Positions 17,907 to 27,710 of a stretch of 64,000 bases of DNA are shown here, one piece after another. The notes beneath the pieces are model-generated. The model ran no database searches. It was not told where the DNA came from and saw only the letters and a list, made by a program, of their open reading frames with translations. The DNA is from Ferruginibacter paludis. GTDB taxonomy: Bacteria > Bacteroidota > Bacteroidia > Chitinophagales > Chitinophagaceae. Positions within the stretch are counted from its first letter, which is position 1. Each line of letters begins with the position of its first letter. The stretch is from positions 310,001-374,000 of the forward strand of contig NZ_JAUFQJ010000008.1 in the NCBI RefSeq assembly GCF_030409685.1, in the 5' to 3' direction. A program made the translations under genes and the position numbers.

Positions 17907-20900
17907 TTACTTTACCATGAGTGATAAAGCGGCAGAGTTATTTATGCCCACTATGATTTGTTCTTTATTACCGCTCTTTATTTTGACAATACTACGCACA
18001 TCGCCTTTTATATTTAACCCGCTTTTAACCTGCGGCACATAAGTAAAATCATTTTTTCCGTCACCATACAACAGTACTCCGTGGTTGGCCTCATAGCGAC
18101 CAAATTTTATTCTTGTCCAGGCATTATTACCGGCCAATAATAAATCCTTTTTACCATCATGATTGGCGTCTAACGAAGTGATTCCATAGACAGGAGCATA
18201 CTGTGCTTCAATGGGTAGCTGATGTAACGCAAATCCCTTCTGGCCCTGATTTTCAAGATAAACAGTTTGCATGTTTTCTGTCTTCAGCTGTATTGCATCT
18301 TTGAGTTGTTCCGCAGTAAAAACATCATTAATTGTAGCTGTTGAATAAGCTTTATATTCTAAAAACTTTTTCTTTAATCCTGGTAATTGGTCAGTAAGAT
18401 CATCCCTTGAAGCGGCGGGATAAGAAACTCCACCAATATAATAACAAAGCAGCGGATCCACAGAACCATTGTTATCAAAATCTTTATAGTACAACGTCAT
18501 CGGTTCTTTTTCAGTAACATGAAACTGTGTGTTGGTTCCACAGTTACCAATCACCAGGTCAGCATCGCCATCTCCATCCATATCTTCGGCATCAATGCGG
18601 TTCCACCAGCCCGTGCTTTTAAAATGAATATACTTAGCAGAGGCCTCTGATAATACACCTTTTAAATTGGTAAAAACTTTTACCGGCATCCATTCGCCCA
18701 CAACCACCAGGTCAGGTTGATGATCATTATTTAGATCCATCCACAATGCATCTGTAACCATACCGGTATACTGCAGTGCAGCGCAGACCTGCTGCGTTGC
18801 ATCTGTAAAATTACCTTTGCCATCATTGAGTAAAATGTAGCTTCTGGGCGAAGTGGGATATTTGCCGGGCACAACCCTTCCGCCCACAAACAAATCCTGG
18901 TCGCCGTCACCATCTATATCAGCCGCTTTCACACACCCTTTACTCGCCAATAGTGCAGGTAATGCATTTTCTTTTTTTGTAAAATTTCCTTTCCCATCAT
19001 TCAGGTATAGTCTGTCCTGGTAAGCCGGATCGTTTTCATTGTATTCAAATCCACCACTGGCAACATACAAATCCATGTCGCCGTCGTTATCTGCATCAAA
19101 AAAGCTTGCAGCCACATCTTCACTGGCAGCGTCTTTAAGAAATGCTGGTGTAGCTTTCAAGGAAAACGTATTGTTTTTATTTTGAAGAAAAAGCTGTGCA
19201 GGTTCGCCTTTAGCACCGCCCATAAAAAAATCGTCCAGTCCATCGTTATTAACATCTGCAGATACAATGCACGGCCCCTGTCGGCTAAGATAATTTGGCA
19301 GCAGGGATTGCACGGTGAAATCGTTGAATGTATTTTCTTTATGATTCACTTCCGGCAATATATTTTGGGAAAGCGACTTTTTTGTGGCAACTGTATCATA
19401 TGTCCATTTTTCATGCGCATCGGCCATTTTTATTGTTAGCAACTGATTGGTTTTAACAGCAGCCAGTTTTTGAAAATGATCATTGGGCCAGATCACAAGC
19501 AATGAATCGATCATTGTATTTTTACCCACACCAAAGTTTAACACCGGGTCGCCTGATGACTGGAAACCTCTTACAGGCGACTGTTCCTGGTAAAACTCCT
19601 GTCCTTTGCAAAATAATTTCACCTTTGCGCCAATACCTCTTGCATTTGCAGCGCCGCCATTTAACTGCACCCGCAGGTAATTATTTTTATTAAGCTTTTC
19701 GTTGTTGTTTTTGTAGATGCCGGCAAAATCATTGGTGTTATTTATCACCAGGTCAAGATCTCCATCATTGTCAAGGTCAGCGTAGGCCGCACCTGCTGAA
19801 ACACCTTTCTGATCAAACCCCCACTCAGTAGTTTTTTTAAGAAAAGTACCATTGCCCTGGTTTTGAAAAACATAGTTGGGTGTTTCATTGGTTGGCATCT
19901 TACGGATATATTCCGGAATCGGATCTACCGAATCTTTATGCATGTTTCTAACAACCCTGTCTACTGAATATTTGAGAAAATCCATCTCAGTATAATCTTT
20001 AACATAGCCATTGGTAACAAACAAATCTTTATACCCATCATTATCATAATCACCAAAAAGGGCTGACCAGCTCCAGTCTGTATTGGATACACCTGCCAGT
20101 TGCCCCACTTCGCTGAACGTACCATCGCCATTGTTTTTCTGCAACATGTTGCGGCTGTACTGGTAATAGAAACCTTGTGTAAACAGATACTGGAACTTGT
20201 CAAAATTTTCTGCACCAGCGTGCATCTTGATTGTTTTATTATCTTCCGGAAGCATATCGAGTGTTACCAGGTCAGTCAGTCCGTCGTTATTATAATCAGC
20301 TGCATCAGAGCCCATCGAATACAGGGAAATATCGTCCATTGCTTTTGTAAGCTGTTCCGAAAACGTTCCATTACGGTTATTCATAAATAAATAATCCGGC
20401 TCATTAAAATCGTTGGAAACTGCAATATCCGGCCAGCCATCATTATTAAAGTCTGATATGGCAACCCCTAATCCGAAGGTGAGCACGTTAGAGGTAATAC
20501 CTGCGGAATCACTGACGTTGGTAAAATGGTTATTATCATTGCGGTATAATTTGCTGGCATAATCTGGATTCTTTTCTTTCCGCAATTCGGGGTTATCCTG
20601 TACGCCCGCCGTATATTTTTGAACAGAGTGATTGATGATAAAACAATCCAGGTCGCCATCTTTATCGTAATCGAAAAAAGAAGCCTGCGTTGAATAGCCG
20701 TTATCCGCAAGGCCGAACTCAGCTGCTTTTTCTGTAAAGGAAAGATCGCCGTTGTTGATGAATAGTAAATTCTTACGCAGATCAGGATTTATATCTGCAC
20801 TCCTGCAAATATAAATATCCAGTTTGCCGTCTCCATTTACATCCGCCATGGTAGCGCCTGTACACCATCCCTGCATTTTATCTACACCGCTTTGTTGTGT

Positions 20901-21203
20901 AATATCTTCAAATTTAAAATTGCCTTTGTTTAAAAACAAGCGGTTTCGTACCATGTTACCAGTAAAAAGAATATCCTGCAACCCATCATTATTGATATCC
21001 CCGATGGCAACGCCCCCACCATTATAGAAATAAATATAATTGGCAACATTCAGCGGGCCGTCTTCAAACAGTGTATTCCTGAAATTGATACCCGTAGTCT
21101 TTTCATCCAGCCGGGTAAACAAGCGATTTCCATCATCATTGTTGCACCCTGTGACTAACATACCTGAAATAAAAAGCAGTAGAAGTGTAAAGCGCCTTTG
21201 CAT
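17907..21203 (-). CDS. FG-GAP/VCBS repeat lipoprotein with ASPIC/UnbV domain (module A)
   Basis: 1098 residues with a lipobox ending at Cys20. The chain is two blocks of FG-GAP/VCBS beta-propeller repeats around a central ASPIC/UnbV domain (about 520-582: ARGIGAKVKLF...LNFGVG...LLVIWPN). I count 14 DxNxDGxxD-type calcium loops, such as DINNDGLQD, DVNGDGKLD, DYDKDGDLD and DANHDGKKD. It should be a surface lipoprotein whose propellers bind calcium and perhaps a ligand. It sits 95 bp downstream of susD of the same module, past a terminator. Its layout matches the module B protein closely, including the NGGGVA(I/V)GDINNDGL opening. Function of the family is unproven. Confidence 0.85.
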   Translation of the reverse strand: MQRRFTLLLLFISGMLVTGCNNDDGNRLFTRLDEKTTGINFRNTLFEDGPLNVANYIYFYNGGGVAIGDINNDGLQDILFTGNMVRNRLFLNKGNFKFEDITQQSGVDKMQGWCTGATMADVNGDGKLDIYICRSADINPDLRKNLLFINNGDLSFTEKAAEFGLADNGYSTQASFFDYDKDGDLDCFIINHSVQKYTAGVQDNPELRKEKNPDYASKLYRNDNNHFTNVSDSAGITSNVLTFGLGVAISDFNNDGWPDIAVSNDFNEPDYLFMNNRNGTFSEQLTKAMDDISLYSMGSDAADYNNDGLTDLVTLDMLPEDNKTIKMHAGAENFDKFQYLFTQGFYYQYSRNMLQKNNGDGTFSEVGQLAGVSNTDWSWSALFGDYDNDGYKDLFVTNGYVKDYTEMDFLKYSVDRVVRNMHKDSVDPIPEYIRKMPTNETPNYVFQNQGNGTFLKKTTEWGFDQKGVSAGAAYADLDNDGDLDLVINNTNDFAGIYKNNNEKLNKNNYLRVQLNGGAANARGIGAKVKLFCKGQEFYQEQSPVRGFQSSGDPVLNFGVGKNTMIDSLLVIWPNDHFQKLAAVKTNQLLTIKMADAHEKWTYDTVATKKSLSQNILPEVNHKENTFNDFTVQSLLPNYLSRQGPCIVSADVNNDGLDDFFMGGAKGEPAQLFLQNKNNTFSLKATPAFLKDAASEDVAASFFDADNDGDMDLYVASGGFEYNENDPAYQDRLYLNDGKGNFTKKENALPALLASKGCVKAADIDGDGDQDLFVGGRVVPGKYPTSPRSYILLNDGKGNFTDATQQVCAALQYTGMVTDALWMDLNNDHQPDLVVVGEWMPVKVFTNLKGVLSEASAKYIHFKSTGWWNRIDAEDMDGDGDADLVIGNCGTNTQFHVTEKEPMTLYYKDFDNNGSVDPLLCYYIGGVSYPAASRDDLTDQLPGLKKKFLEYKAYSTATINDVFTAEQLKDAIQLKTENMQTVYLENQGQKGFALHQLPIEAQYAPVYGITSLDANHDGKKDLLLAGNNAWTRIKFGRYEANHGVLLYGDGKNDFTYVPQVKSGLNIKGDVRSIVKIKSGNKEQIIVGINNSAALSLMVK

Positions 21204-21232
21204 AAAATAGATTTAGAACATGCACCATATAA

Positions 21233-21273
21233 CATAAAAAAAATTCCACCGAATGTAAAACCTTCGATGGAAT
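21233..21273 (-). terminator. Terminator/attenuator between susD and the FG-GAP gene, module A
   Basis: Minus-strand stem 21273-21263 with 21253-21243 (11 pairs including one U-G wobble), a 9-base loop, then a run of U (21242-21235). It lies between susD and the FG-GAP gene, so the latter depends on read-through or a hidden promoter. Confidence 0.7.
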
Positions 21274-21298
21274 CTTTGTATAAAAATTTCAAATAAAT

Positions 21299-22891
21299 TT
21301 AATTCTTATCCCACCACAGTGGCGTGGTGAGTTTATCGCCGCCAGGGCCAAGTAAAGACACAGCTGCTTCAACTGCTGTCTTGTTATTTTGCTTTTCTGA
21401 AAGCAGGAATGGAATTCTTCTTATCCATTGGGTATTGGGATCAGGAAGATCAGGATTTTCAGAATTAGCAACCGGATATAGAATAAACGTGCGGCTTCTC
21501 CGGTAATCTGCCCATGCTTCATTTCCATCAGGATAAATAGCCAGCCATTTCTGAATTGCAATCTGCTTTTTTTGAGTGGCTTGGTCAGCGGCAAATTTTA
21601 CTGGTGCATCAGAAACTGCAGGCGAATTAAGGTAATCGTTTGGCGCAATCGGTACATTTGTACTGCTTATGTATGCGCTGATGGCTGCATTATCTGTAAT
21701 ACCCCATTGTTTCATGGAATTAGTAATACCAGCTTCATATAATTCCTTTGCATTACCATTCATGTTCCAGCCCATTAGTGCCCCTTCTGCACGCAGAAAA
21801 TAGGCTTCTGCAACAGACATGATGTTTTGTGGTGTCTCTTTAAAGTTGTCGTTTCCTCCAAAATCAGGTGAAGACCATCGTTTGCCAGGCTTTGCATTGT
21901 TTGCATACGAATTTTGCGACTCTGTTAACTGCGTTGCTGTAAGCCCGTTTCTAAGACCATCATATTTGCCATTGCCATTTGGATTTGCTTTGCTGGCTCC
22001 ATCTGGCAGAAAGTAAACAGGAAGGCGGGGATCTTTATATCCATTCAAAACAGATTCCATAGAAGCGCTCATACGAAATTCATTCCAGTCAGACATGATG
22101 GAAAGACCATTATTATCATCCCCTTTCAAACTTTTTTGTATCAACGCATCATCTGAAGGACTATCCGTAAAAACACCCGAAGCAACAGCAGCTTCAGCTT
22201 CAGACTTTGCCCTCGCAGGATCTACTGAAGAAATACGCATTGCCAGCCTCAGTCTTAATGTATTCGCAAATTTTATCCATTTGTTTACATCACCGCCATA
22301 GATAAGGTCAAAACTTCCATAATGGTTTTCACCAGCATGTGTTTTCAACACAGTCACAGCAGCATCAAGCTTCTTGAAAAAATCATCATAGATCTTATCT
22401 TGCGCATCGTATGGTACTGAGTTGCCTGGCTTGCCGGCCTGAAAATAAGGGATTGGACCCCAGTAATCGGTTACCCTATGAAACCCCAGCACCCAGACGA
22501 TATCACCTAAGGCAGCTTCGGCGGATCCCGGAGAAGCTAATGCAATGGCCTGTAACTGCGGCACCATATCTGTATAAATTGGGTTAAATGCAGCACCAAC
22601 CCAATCCATCCTAATGTTAAGACGATCTGAAGGAAAATAGGTGGCGGTGCAGGCAAAGTATTGCGCATACTGATCTGCAAAAAGGTTTTGTGCAACCTGG
22701 TAGTTCCAGATATTAGGCACCGCAGACGCTTCTGCTTTTGAAAAAAGGAAAGGTAGTTCAGCAGACCCCACTGTAGCAACTGTGTTTCTATCCGTGTTGA
22801 TCTGGTCAAACTTTTTCGTACAGGCACCCAGCAGAACTACACAACAAAAAAGAGGCGTGTAAATCCGGTTTAAAATTGTTATTCGATTCAT
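21299..22891 (-). CDS. SusD/RagB-family outer-membrane lipoprotein (module A)
   Basis: 530 residues with a lipobox (GAC, Cys24) and the SusD-like_2 opening KKFDQINTDRNT. TPR-like helices and the conserved C-terminal DYRRSRTFILYP and IRRIPFLLSEKQNN segments follow, matching the nutrient-binding SusD/RagB subgroup (PF12771). It caps its SusC partner and delivers ligand to it. It starts 26 bp after the end of susC. The ligand cannot be read from sequence. Confidence 0.9.
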   Translation of the reverse strand: MNRITILNRIYTPLFCCVVLLGACTKKFDQINTDRNTVATVGSAELPFLFSKAEASAVPNIWNYQVAQNLFADQYAQYFACTATYFPSDRLNIRMDWVGAAFNPIYTDMVPQLQAIALASPGSAEAALGDIVWVLGFHRVTDYWGPIPYFQAGKPGNSVPYDAQDKIYDDFFKKLDAAVTVLKTHAGENHYGSFDLIYGGDVNKWIKFANTLRLRLAMRISSVDPARAKSEAEAAVASGVFTDSPSDDALIQKSLKGDDNNGLSIMSDWNEFRMSASMESVLNGYKDPRLPVYFLPDGASKANPNGNGKYDGLRNGLTATQLTESQNSYANNAKPGKRWSSPDFGGNDNFKETPQNIMSVAEAYFLRAEGALMGWNMNGNAKELYEAGITNSMKQWGITDNAAISAYISSTNVPIAPNDYLNSPAVSDAPVKFAADQATQKKQIAIQKWLAIYPDGNEAWADYRRSRTFILYPVANSENPDLPDPNTQWIRRIPFLLSEKQNNKTAVEAAVSLLGPGGDKLTTPLWWDKN

Positions 22892-22917
22892 ATAATAAAA
22901 TTATTTAGAAAGTTATA

Positions 22918-25900
22918 TTAAAAGGTTAGCTGTAAATTAACACCTAAACTACGCGTAGCTGGTAAGGTACCATATTCAACACCCTGGTAGTTGCTGTTAC
23001 CAAGACTCATATCAGGATCAAACCACATTTTGCGGGTTCCTATGCCGGGAATGTCTAGCAAAGACTTGCCCCTGTATAACCATAATAAATTTCTTCCTAC
23101 CAGTGAGAGTTTAGCTGCCTTTATAACTGTTGTGTTTTTTAAAGGAATGCTGTAACCAATTGATAATTCTCTTACTCTTAAATTGGTTGCATCGTATGCA
23201 AAAAACTCACCAGCACCGTACCTTTTGCCGGAAGCTATCTGCCAAAAGTCCTGCGCAGAAATGGTCTTTGACACCGGTGAACCAGTTGCATCCACACCTC
23301 CAAGACTCCAGCCACCTTCACGTTTCAAGGCTGTGACTTCGGGAATTCCGCTAAATGCAAGGTTCATTTCTGTACCAGATACCATTGTTCCACCAAAACG
23401 TCCATCAATTAAGAAACGCAGCGAGAACCCTTTGTATTCAAACGTATTGGTAAAGCCAACAGTTGCTTTTGGGTTGAAATTGCCTATGTATTCCTGTTCC
23501 TGTGTCAATACTGGTTTACCGGTAACTTTATCTACCACACGATTTCCTTTTGCATCTGTAGCCCATTTAAAAGCAAGTAGATCGCCATACGCTTTACCTT
23601 CCTGTACAACCGGTGTTGCAGAACGGCCAAAGCCGCCACCCAGGTAGAATATTTTCACCTCATCACTTAATGAAATTACTTTGCTGTGATTCATCGCAAC
23701 ATTAAGGGTTACATCCCATTTAAAGTTTTTTGATTGGATGGGAGAACCATTCAGCACTAATTCAAATCCGGTATTCTGAATATTACCGGCATTGATATAT
23801 TTGCTTGAGAAACCAGAAGCAACCGGTAATGCGACCTGTAGCAACTGGTTAAACGAATTACTCTTATAATAGGTAGCTGTAAATCCGATCCTGTTGTTCA
23901 AAAATCTCGCTTCCATACCAAACTCAAGGTTTTTAACAATTTCTGGTTTCAAACCTGGTAAAGGCAGCGTTGAGCTGATCTGTAAAAATCCGTTTCCCGC
24001 ACCCTGACCATAATTGTAAACTGATTTTAGTAACCCAAAACGTCCACCATTTCCAACTTCAGCATAGTTTATTGAAGCCTTTAAAAATGACAGCGCCTGC
24101 GGTAATACCAGTAAATCTGATAATACTGTTGATACGCCCACAGATGGATATAAGAATGAGTAAGGTTTTGGCAATCTTGAATCCCAGTCATTTCTCAAAC
24201 TTAGGTCAAGAAATACGGCATCCTTATAAGACAGGTTAGCCTGGCCAAAAACAGACTGCGTTTGAACCTGGGTGTAGCTGGAATTAACAGCGGGGCTTTT
24301 GGCGAAATTGAGACTGTACTTATCAGTAACATTCAAACCACCGGCAGAAGACACATTCGCATCATATTTACTATCCTGTATAATAGCCCCAACACGATAG
24401 TCTACTTTAAATTTACTTGTAATCTTATTGTTTCCCTCCAGCATCACATCAAACCATTTTTCGGTGGCAACGATGTTATTCTTCTGATAATCGCCACCCG
24501 ATTTTGCCCATAATATGGTTCCTTCTGCAACCGAATTTTCGCCACGGTCAAACGTTTTGTCCATGTTGGCACGCCCTGCAAGTGTAAGCCAGTTGGTAAG
24601 CTTAAACCGTGCTGTCAAAAATCCAATCACCCTGTCCCTTGCTTCATTGATAGAAGTATTATTAACGGTCCAGTAAGGGTTTTGATAAATTGAACTCAGT
24701 GTTGAAGGAAATGTTGTAGGAGCATAGATACCCACGTTATTTAATGTTTGATAATTCATGGCATCTGCGGTAGAAATATTTCTTGCCATGTTATAGATAT
24801 CAATTACCGGTGCGTTTTCCTCACCAGTGCGTGGCCTGTTTTTGATATCCTGGTTTACATAGGTAATTTTCGCATCGGTAGAAAAGCGGCTGCTCACCTG
24901 GTTGGTGATGCGTAAATTAACCGTATGACGGATAAGATCATTTTTTGGGACAATGCCTTCAATTTTATTATTTGTGTACGAGAAGTAAGTCTGCATTTTA
25001 TCTGTTCCGCCGGTAACACCAATGGAATTATTCAGGCTAATACCGTCCCTGAAAAAATCGCTTACATTGTTGGGCTGGGCAGAATAAGTTCCTGGTACTC
25101 CAAGATGATTTACAATTGACTGACCAGTCATTTTTGCACCCCAGCTTTCACCGGAAGTAAGCGTATCTTTTAAAACACCGCCGTTGCCCTGGCCATAAGT
25201 ATTTTGAAACTTAGGTAAAGCAAATACAGATTCAACCGCAATACCCGAATTAACTGTTACAGAAATCTTGTCTTTTTTTCCCTTTTTTGTAGTGATAACA
25301 ATTACACCATTACCAGCCTGGCTCCCGTAAAGCGCAGCTGCAGAAGCGCCCCGCAAAACGGTTACTGATTCAATATCGTCCGGGTTAATACTGGAAGCAC
25401 CATCAGATCCCTGAATAGAACCGAAATCGCTGGTAGAGGTTCCATTGGTATTGTTACTGATTGGTACACCGTCAACCACAATAAGAGCGTTATTTGAACC
25501 TTGAATAGAACGGTTACCTCTTAACACAATGCGTGCACCGCTGCCTGGTCCGCCAGAACCCTGTGTGATAACTGCGTTGGCGACTTTACCAGAAAGAGAG
25601 TTGATAACATTATTGGCATCTCTGGCTTCCGTAAGTTCCGACGCCTTTACAGATTGCGTTGCATACACCAGTGTTTTTTTCTGGCGGGTAATTCCAAGGG
25701 CGGTAACTACCACACCTTCCAGTTCCGTCTTGGATTCTGTCAGCACAATGTTTATTTCAGATACATTGGCCGATACGGTTTTTTCGGCTGTAGCAAACCC
25801 TACATTGGATACAACAATGGATACATTTCCGGAGGGAGCAGTGATAGAAAAGTTACCATTGATATCCGTTATAGTACCTTTCTTTTGCCCTTTAACTATA

Positions 25901-26040
25901 ACGGTAGCACCTGGCTGAACTTCGTTTGCCGCTGATGTGACTTTGCCCGAAATGGTTCTTGTCTGAGCTTGCATTGAAGCAGTAAAACCTAACAGTGCAG
26001 TAAAAAATAGAAGGAAACCTTTGAATAGTTTAGTCGTCAT
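22918..26040 (-). CDS. SusC/RagA-family TonB-linked outer-membrane transporter (module A)
   Basis: 1040 residues: signal peptide (cleavage about residue 25), carboxypeptidase-regulatory-like domain (about 28-115), SusC linker VVVTALGI, plug with LRGNRSIQGSNNALIVVDG, and a 22-strand barrel ending in an aromatic strand (LGVNLQLTF). This is the energised import half of a SusC/SusD pair. It is followed by susD and an FG-GAP/ASPIC gene. Two LacI-type operators lie about 100-140 bp upstream, so a LacI-family regulator probably controls the module. No such regulator gene is in the window. Confidence 0.93.
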   Translation of the reverse strand: MTTKLFKGFLLFFTALLGFTASMQAQTRTISGKVTSAANEVQPGATVIVKGQKKGTITDINGNFSITAPSGNVSIVVSNVGFATAEKTVSANVSEINIVLTESKTELEGVVVTALGITRQKKTLVYATQSVKASELTEARDANNVINSLSGKVANAVITQGSGGPGSGARIVLRGNRSIQGSNNALIVVDGVPISNNTNGTSTSDFGSIQGSDGASSINPDDIESVTVLRGASAAALYGSQAGNGVIVITTKKGKKDKISVTVNSGIAVESVFALPKFQNTYGQGNGGVLKDTLTSGESWGAKMTGQSIVNHLGVPGTYSAQPNNVSDFFRDGISLNNSIGVTGGTDKMQTYFSYTNNKIEGIVPKNDLIRHTVNLRITNQVSSRFSTDAKITYVNQDIKNRPRTGEENAPVIDIYNMARNISTADAMNYQTLNNVGIYAPTTFPSTLSSIYQNPYWTVNNTSINEARDRVIGFLTARFKLTNWLTLAGRANMDKTFDRGENSVAEGTILWAKSGGDYQKNNIVATEKWFDVMLEGNNKITSKFKVDYRVGAIIQDSKYDANVSSAGGLNVTDKYSLNFAKSPAVNSSYTQVQTQSVFGQANLSYKDAVFLDLSLRNDWDSRLPKPYSFLYPSVGVSTVLSDLLVLPQALSFLKASINYAEVGNGGRFGLLKSVYNYGQGAGNGFLQISSTLPLPGLKPEIVKNLEFGMEARFLNNRIGFTATYYKSNSFNQLLQVALPVASGFSSKYINAGNIQNTGFELVLNGSPIQSKNFKWDVTLNVAMNHSKVISLSDEVKIFYLGGGFGRSATPVVQEGKAYGDLLAFKWATDAKGNRVVDKVTGKPVLTQEQEYIGNFNPKATVGFTNTFEYKGFSLRFLIDGRFGGTMVSGTEMNLAFSGIPEVTALKREGGWSLGGVDATGSPVSKTISAQDFWQIASGKRYGAGEFFAYDATNLRVRELSIGYSIPLKNTTVIKAAKLSLVGRNLLWLYRGKSLLDIPGIGTRKMWFDPDMSLGNSNYQGVEYGTLPATRSLGVNLQLTF

Positions 26041-26137
26041 GCAATATTAGTTTTGGTAATTGAAAAAATATCTGTCCAATTAAAGATGAGAACAATTCTT
26101 GAAAAAGCAATAATTTTCGCTTGACGAAAAAAGATAT

Positions 26138-26168
26138 TTTTACTACGCAAACGTTTGCGATAGTAAAA
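26138..26168. promoter_or_regulatory. LacI-family operator 1 upstream of susC (module A)
   Basis: CGCAAACGTTTGCG at 26146-26159 is a perfect 14-bp palindrome with the central CG typical of LacI/GalR operators. It is nested inside a second inverted repeat: TTTTACTA (26138-26145) and TAGTAAAA (26161-26168). Confidence 0.7.
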
Positions 26169-26180
26169 CAAACGGTTGCG
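26169..26180. promoter_or_regulatory. LacI-family operator 2 upstream of susC (module A)
   Basis: CAAACGGTTGCG differs by one base from the right part of operator 1. The two centres are about 22 bp apart, two helical turns, which would suit cooperative binding on one DNA face. Confidence 0.55.
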
Positions 26181-26384
26181 CAAAAATATTACCTACATTT
26201 CAGTAATACTAATATTAAATCCAGGCAGAATTGATATCCTGTTTTTAAATGTTAAGTGCTGGCAGGGTAAATATGACAGGACTTTTACGGGGAAACAGAC
26301 TTGTTAACCGAAACGTCTGATTGATCACACAACAGACCGTCTTAGCTTTACAAGCGTACGTAAAGCCGGTGTTTGTATGGAACT

Positions 26385-27710
26385 TTATCCCCCGATGGGT
26401 TTTAGATGAACACGCATCTTTTCCACCATCCATTTGCCCAACGCCTTCCCTTGCCTTTGCCCATTTTCAATGGCATCCCTAAAATGAATTCCGCCATACA
26501 ACCTTGATATGGCAGCCTCCGCAGCTGCTTCGCGAAAAGAAGGGAATGTTCTTGCAGGTATTTCAAATAACTCTTCTGAATTATCGGTGTAGCTGAAATG
26601 ATCTCCCAAAAAATAACTAAGGACTTCTGCAGCCGCAGTAGAGATTACACTGTGGCCGCTGGTATATTCCGGAAAAGGGGGCGTTTGGAGCAACGGCTGC
26701 CAGTGCAGATCAATGTATTTATTGATGTAGCTTTCCGGACGTATCCGATTGCTGCGGTATTTTTCATCCCAGCAAACTATAAATGCATCCACCAGGGCGA
26801 GGGAAACCATAGCATGCAGAAGCACTGCATTGTCAAAAGACAATCCCGCTTTCTTTGCCGCAATGCCTGTAATATTCATCCAGTGCCCTCCCGGACTGAT
26901 TTTTTTAAAGCCGATGGCCATATGGCCTGACGTATTTACTATGAAAGGATTACAATCCCAAAAAGATGCTACCTGTATTTGCGCAGGTGTTGACCGGTTA
27001 GAAATATCGTATACCTCTTTTGCCAGTTTAAAAAAATTACTGCTGCTGTCTTTGCTAAAAGTAACTGGCGGAGCACATATAAACTGGTTGCACGAATCTA
27101 TCAGCATTGGACGAATCGTTTTCCAATTGGGTTCTACAGCTTCGATATAGGCAGGCGGCGTAGGATACCAGTAGGCATCACCTTTTACCGGCGTATACCT
27201 AAGCCTGGCGCTGAGCTTGCTATAGCCATCAGCCTTAGCATAGGCTACCATGCTGCCGGCTACGAGATTGGCCACAGCAACGGATGCCGTGATAGTGCTT
27301 GCTGCAATGTTATTTTTACTAAGGGTTTTTAAATAAGCATCTTCCTGTTCCTGCAGCATAAAGCCCGACGGAAGCATTCTTTTACCTGTTTCCAATACTG
27401 CATAAACTGCTGCGATACGATAGTTATAGGTCTTGTTATTTTTAGTTATTTTTACCGGCGTGTAATCTTTCAGCAAGGTGGAGAGTGAATGGAGCGTTGA
27501 ATTGTTTTGGCTGACTATTTCGTATGCACTCAATACTGCGTAACTATAAAAACGGCTGGCAGCGGGCGGGTTCACCACATCATGCATCATTACCATAGAC
27601 ATAGAAAATACAACAGGCTGTAAATCCAGGTAAGCAGGTAATGTTTTTTTTATCTGCCCGTTTACCGGGCCATACAATAGTGCCAATCCTAGAAAGATAT
27701 TTTTCATCAT
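26385..27710 (-). CDS. Vanadium-dependent haloperoxidase / PAP2-family enzyme (module B)
   Basis: 441 residues from the ATG at 27710, which overlaps the TGA of the FG-GAP gene by one base. The signal peptide is short. All three PAP2 motifs are present: K-x6-RP (KYRSNRIRP, about 317-325), (P/T)SGH (TSGH, about 350-353) and SR-x5-H-x2-D (SRLYGGIHFRD, about 402-412). These bind phosphate or vanadate in acid phosphatases and haloperoxidases; the length and domain arrangement fit the haloperoxidase-like group. Halogenation versus phosphatase activity cannot be settled. Tight coupling to the FG-GAP/ASPIC gene suggests joint function at the cell surface or periplasm. Confidence 0.8.
   Translation of the reverse strand: MMKNIFLGLALLYGPVNGQIKKTLPAYLDLQPVVFSMSMVMMHDVVNPPAASRFYSYAVLSAYEIVSQNNSTLHSLSTLLKDYTPVKITKNNKTYNYRIAAVYAVLETGKRMLPSGFMLQEQEDAYLKTLSKNNIAASTITASVAVANLVAGSMVAYAKADGYSKLSARLRYTPVKGDAYWYPTPPAYIEAVEPNWKTIRPMLIDSCNQFICAPPVTFSKDSSSNFFKLAKEVYDISNRSTPAQIQVASFWDCNPFIVNTSGHMAIGFKKISPGGHWMNITGIAAKKAGLSFDNAVLLHAMVSLALVDAFIVCWDEKYRSNRIRPESYINKYIDLHWQPLLQTPPFPEYTSGHSVISTAAAEVLSYFLGDHFSYTDNSEELFEIPARTFPSFREAAAEAAISRLYGGIHFRDAIENGQRQGKALGKWMVEKMRVHLKPIGG

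Larger units (their letters stand above)
26041..26384. other. Intergenic region upstream of susC (module A)
   Basis: 344 bp between the haloperoxidase-like gene and susC of module A. It holds the two operators described separately. A 7-bp inverted repeat GCTTTAC/GTAAAGC at 26345-26366 has no U tract, so it is not an obvious terminator for the haloperoxidase gene. No plausible short gene was seen. Confidence 0.5.

Noticed and set aside
23183..23647. 154-codon plus-strand open frame opposite susC module A
   Set aside because: Pro/Ser-rich antisense shadow of the barrel-coding region.
26345..26366. GCTTTAC/GTAAAGC stem as a terminator of the haloperoxidase-like gene
   Set aside because: No U run follows on the minus strand and the loop is eight bases; better described as an unassigned inverted repeat.
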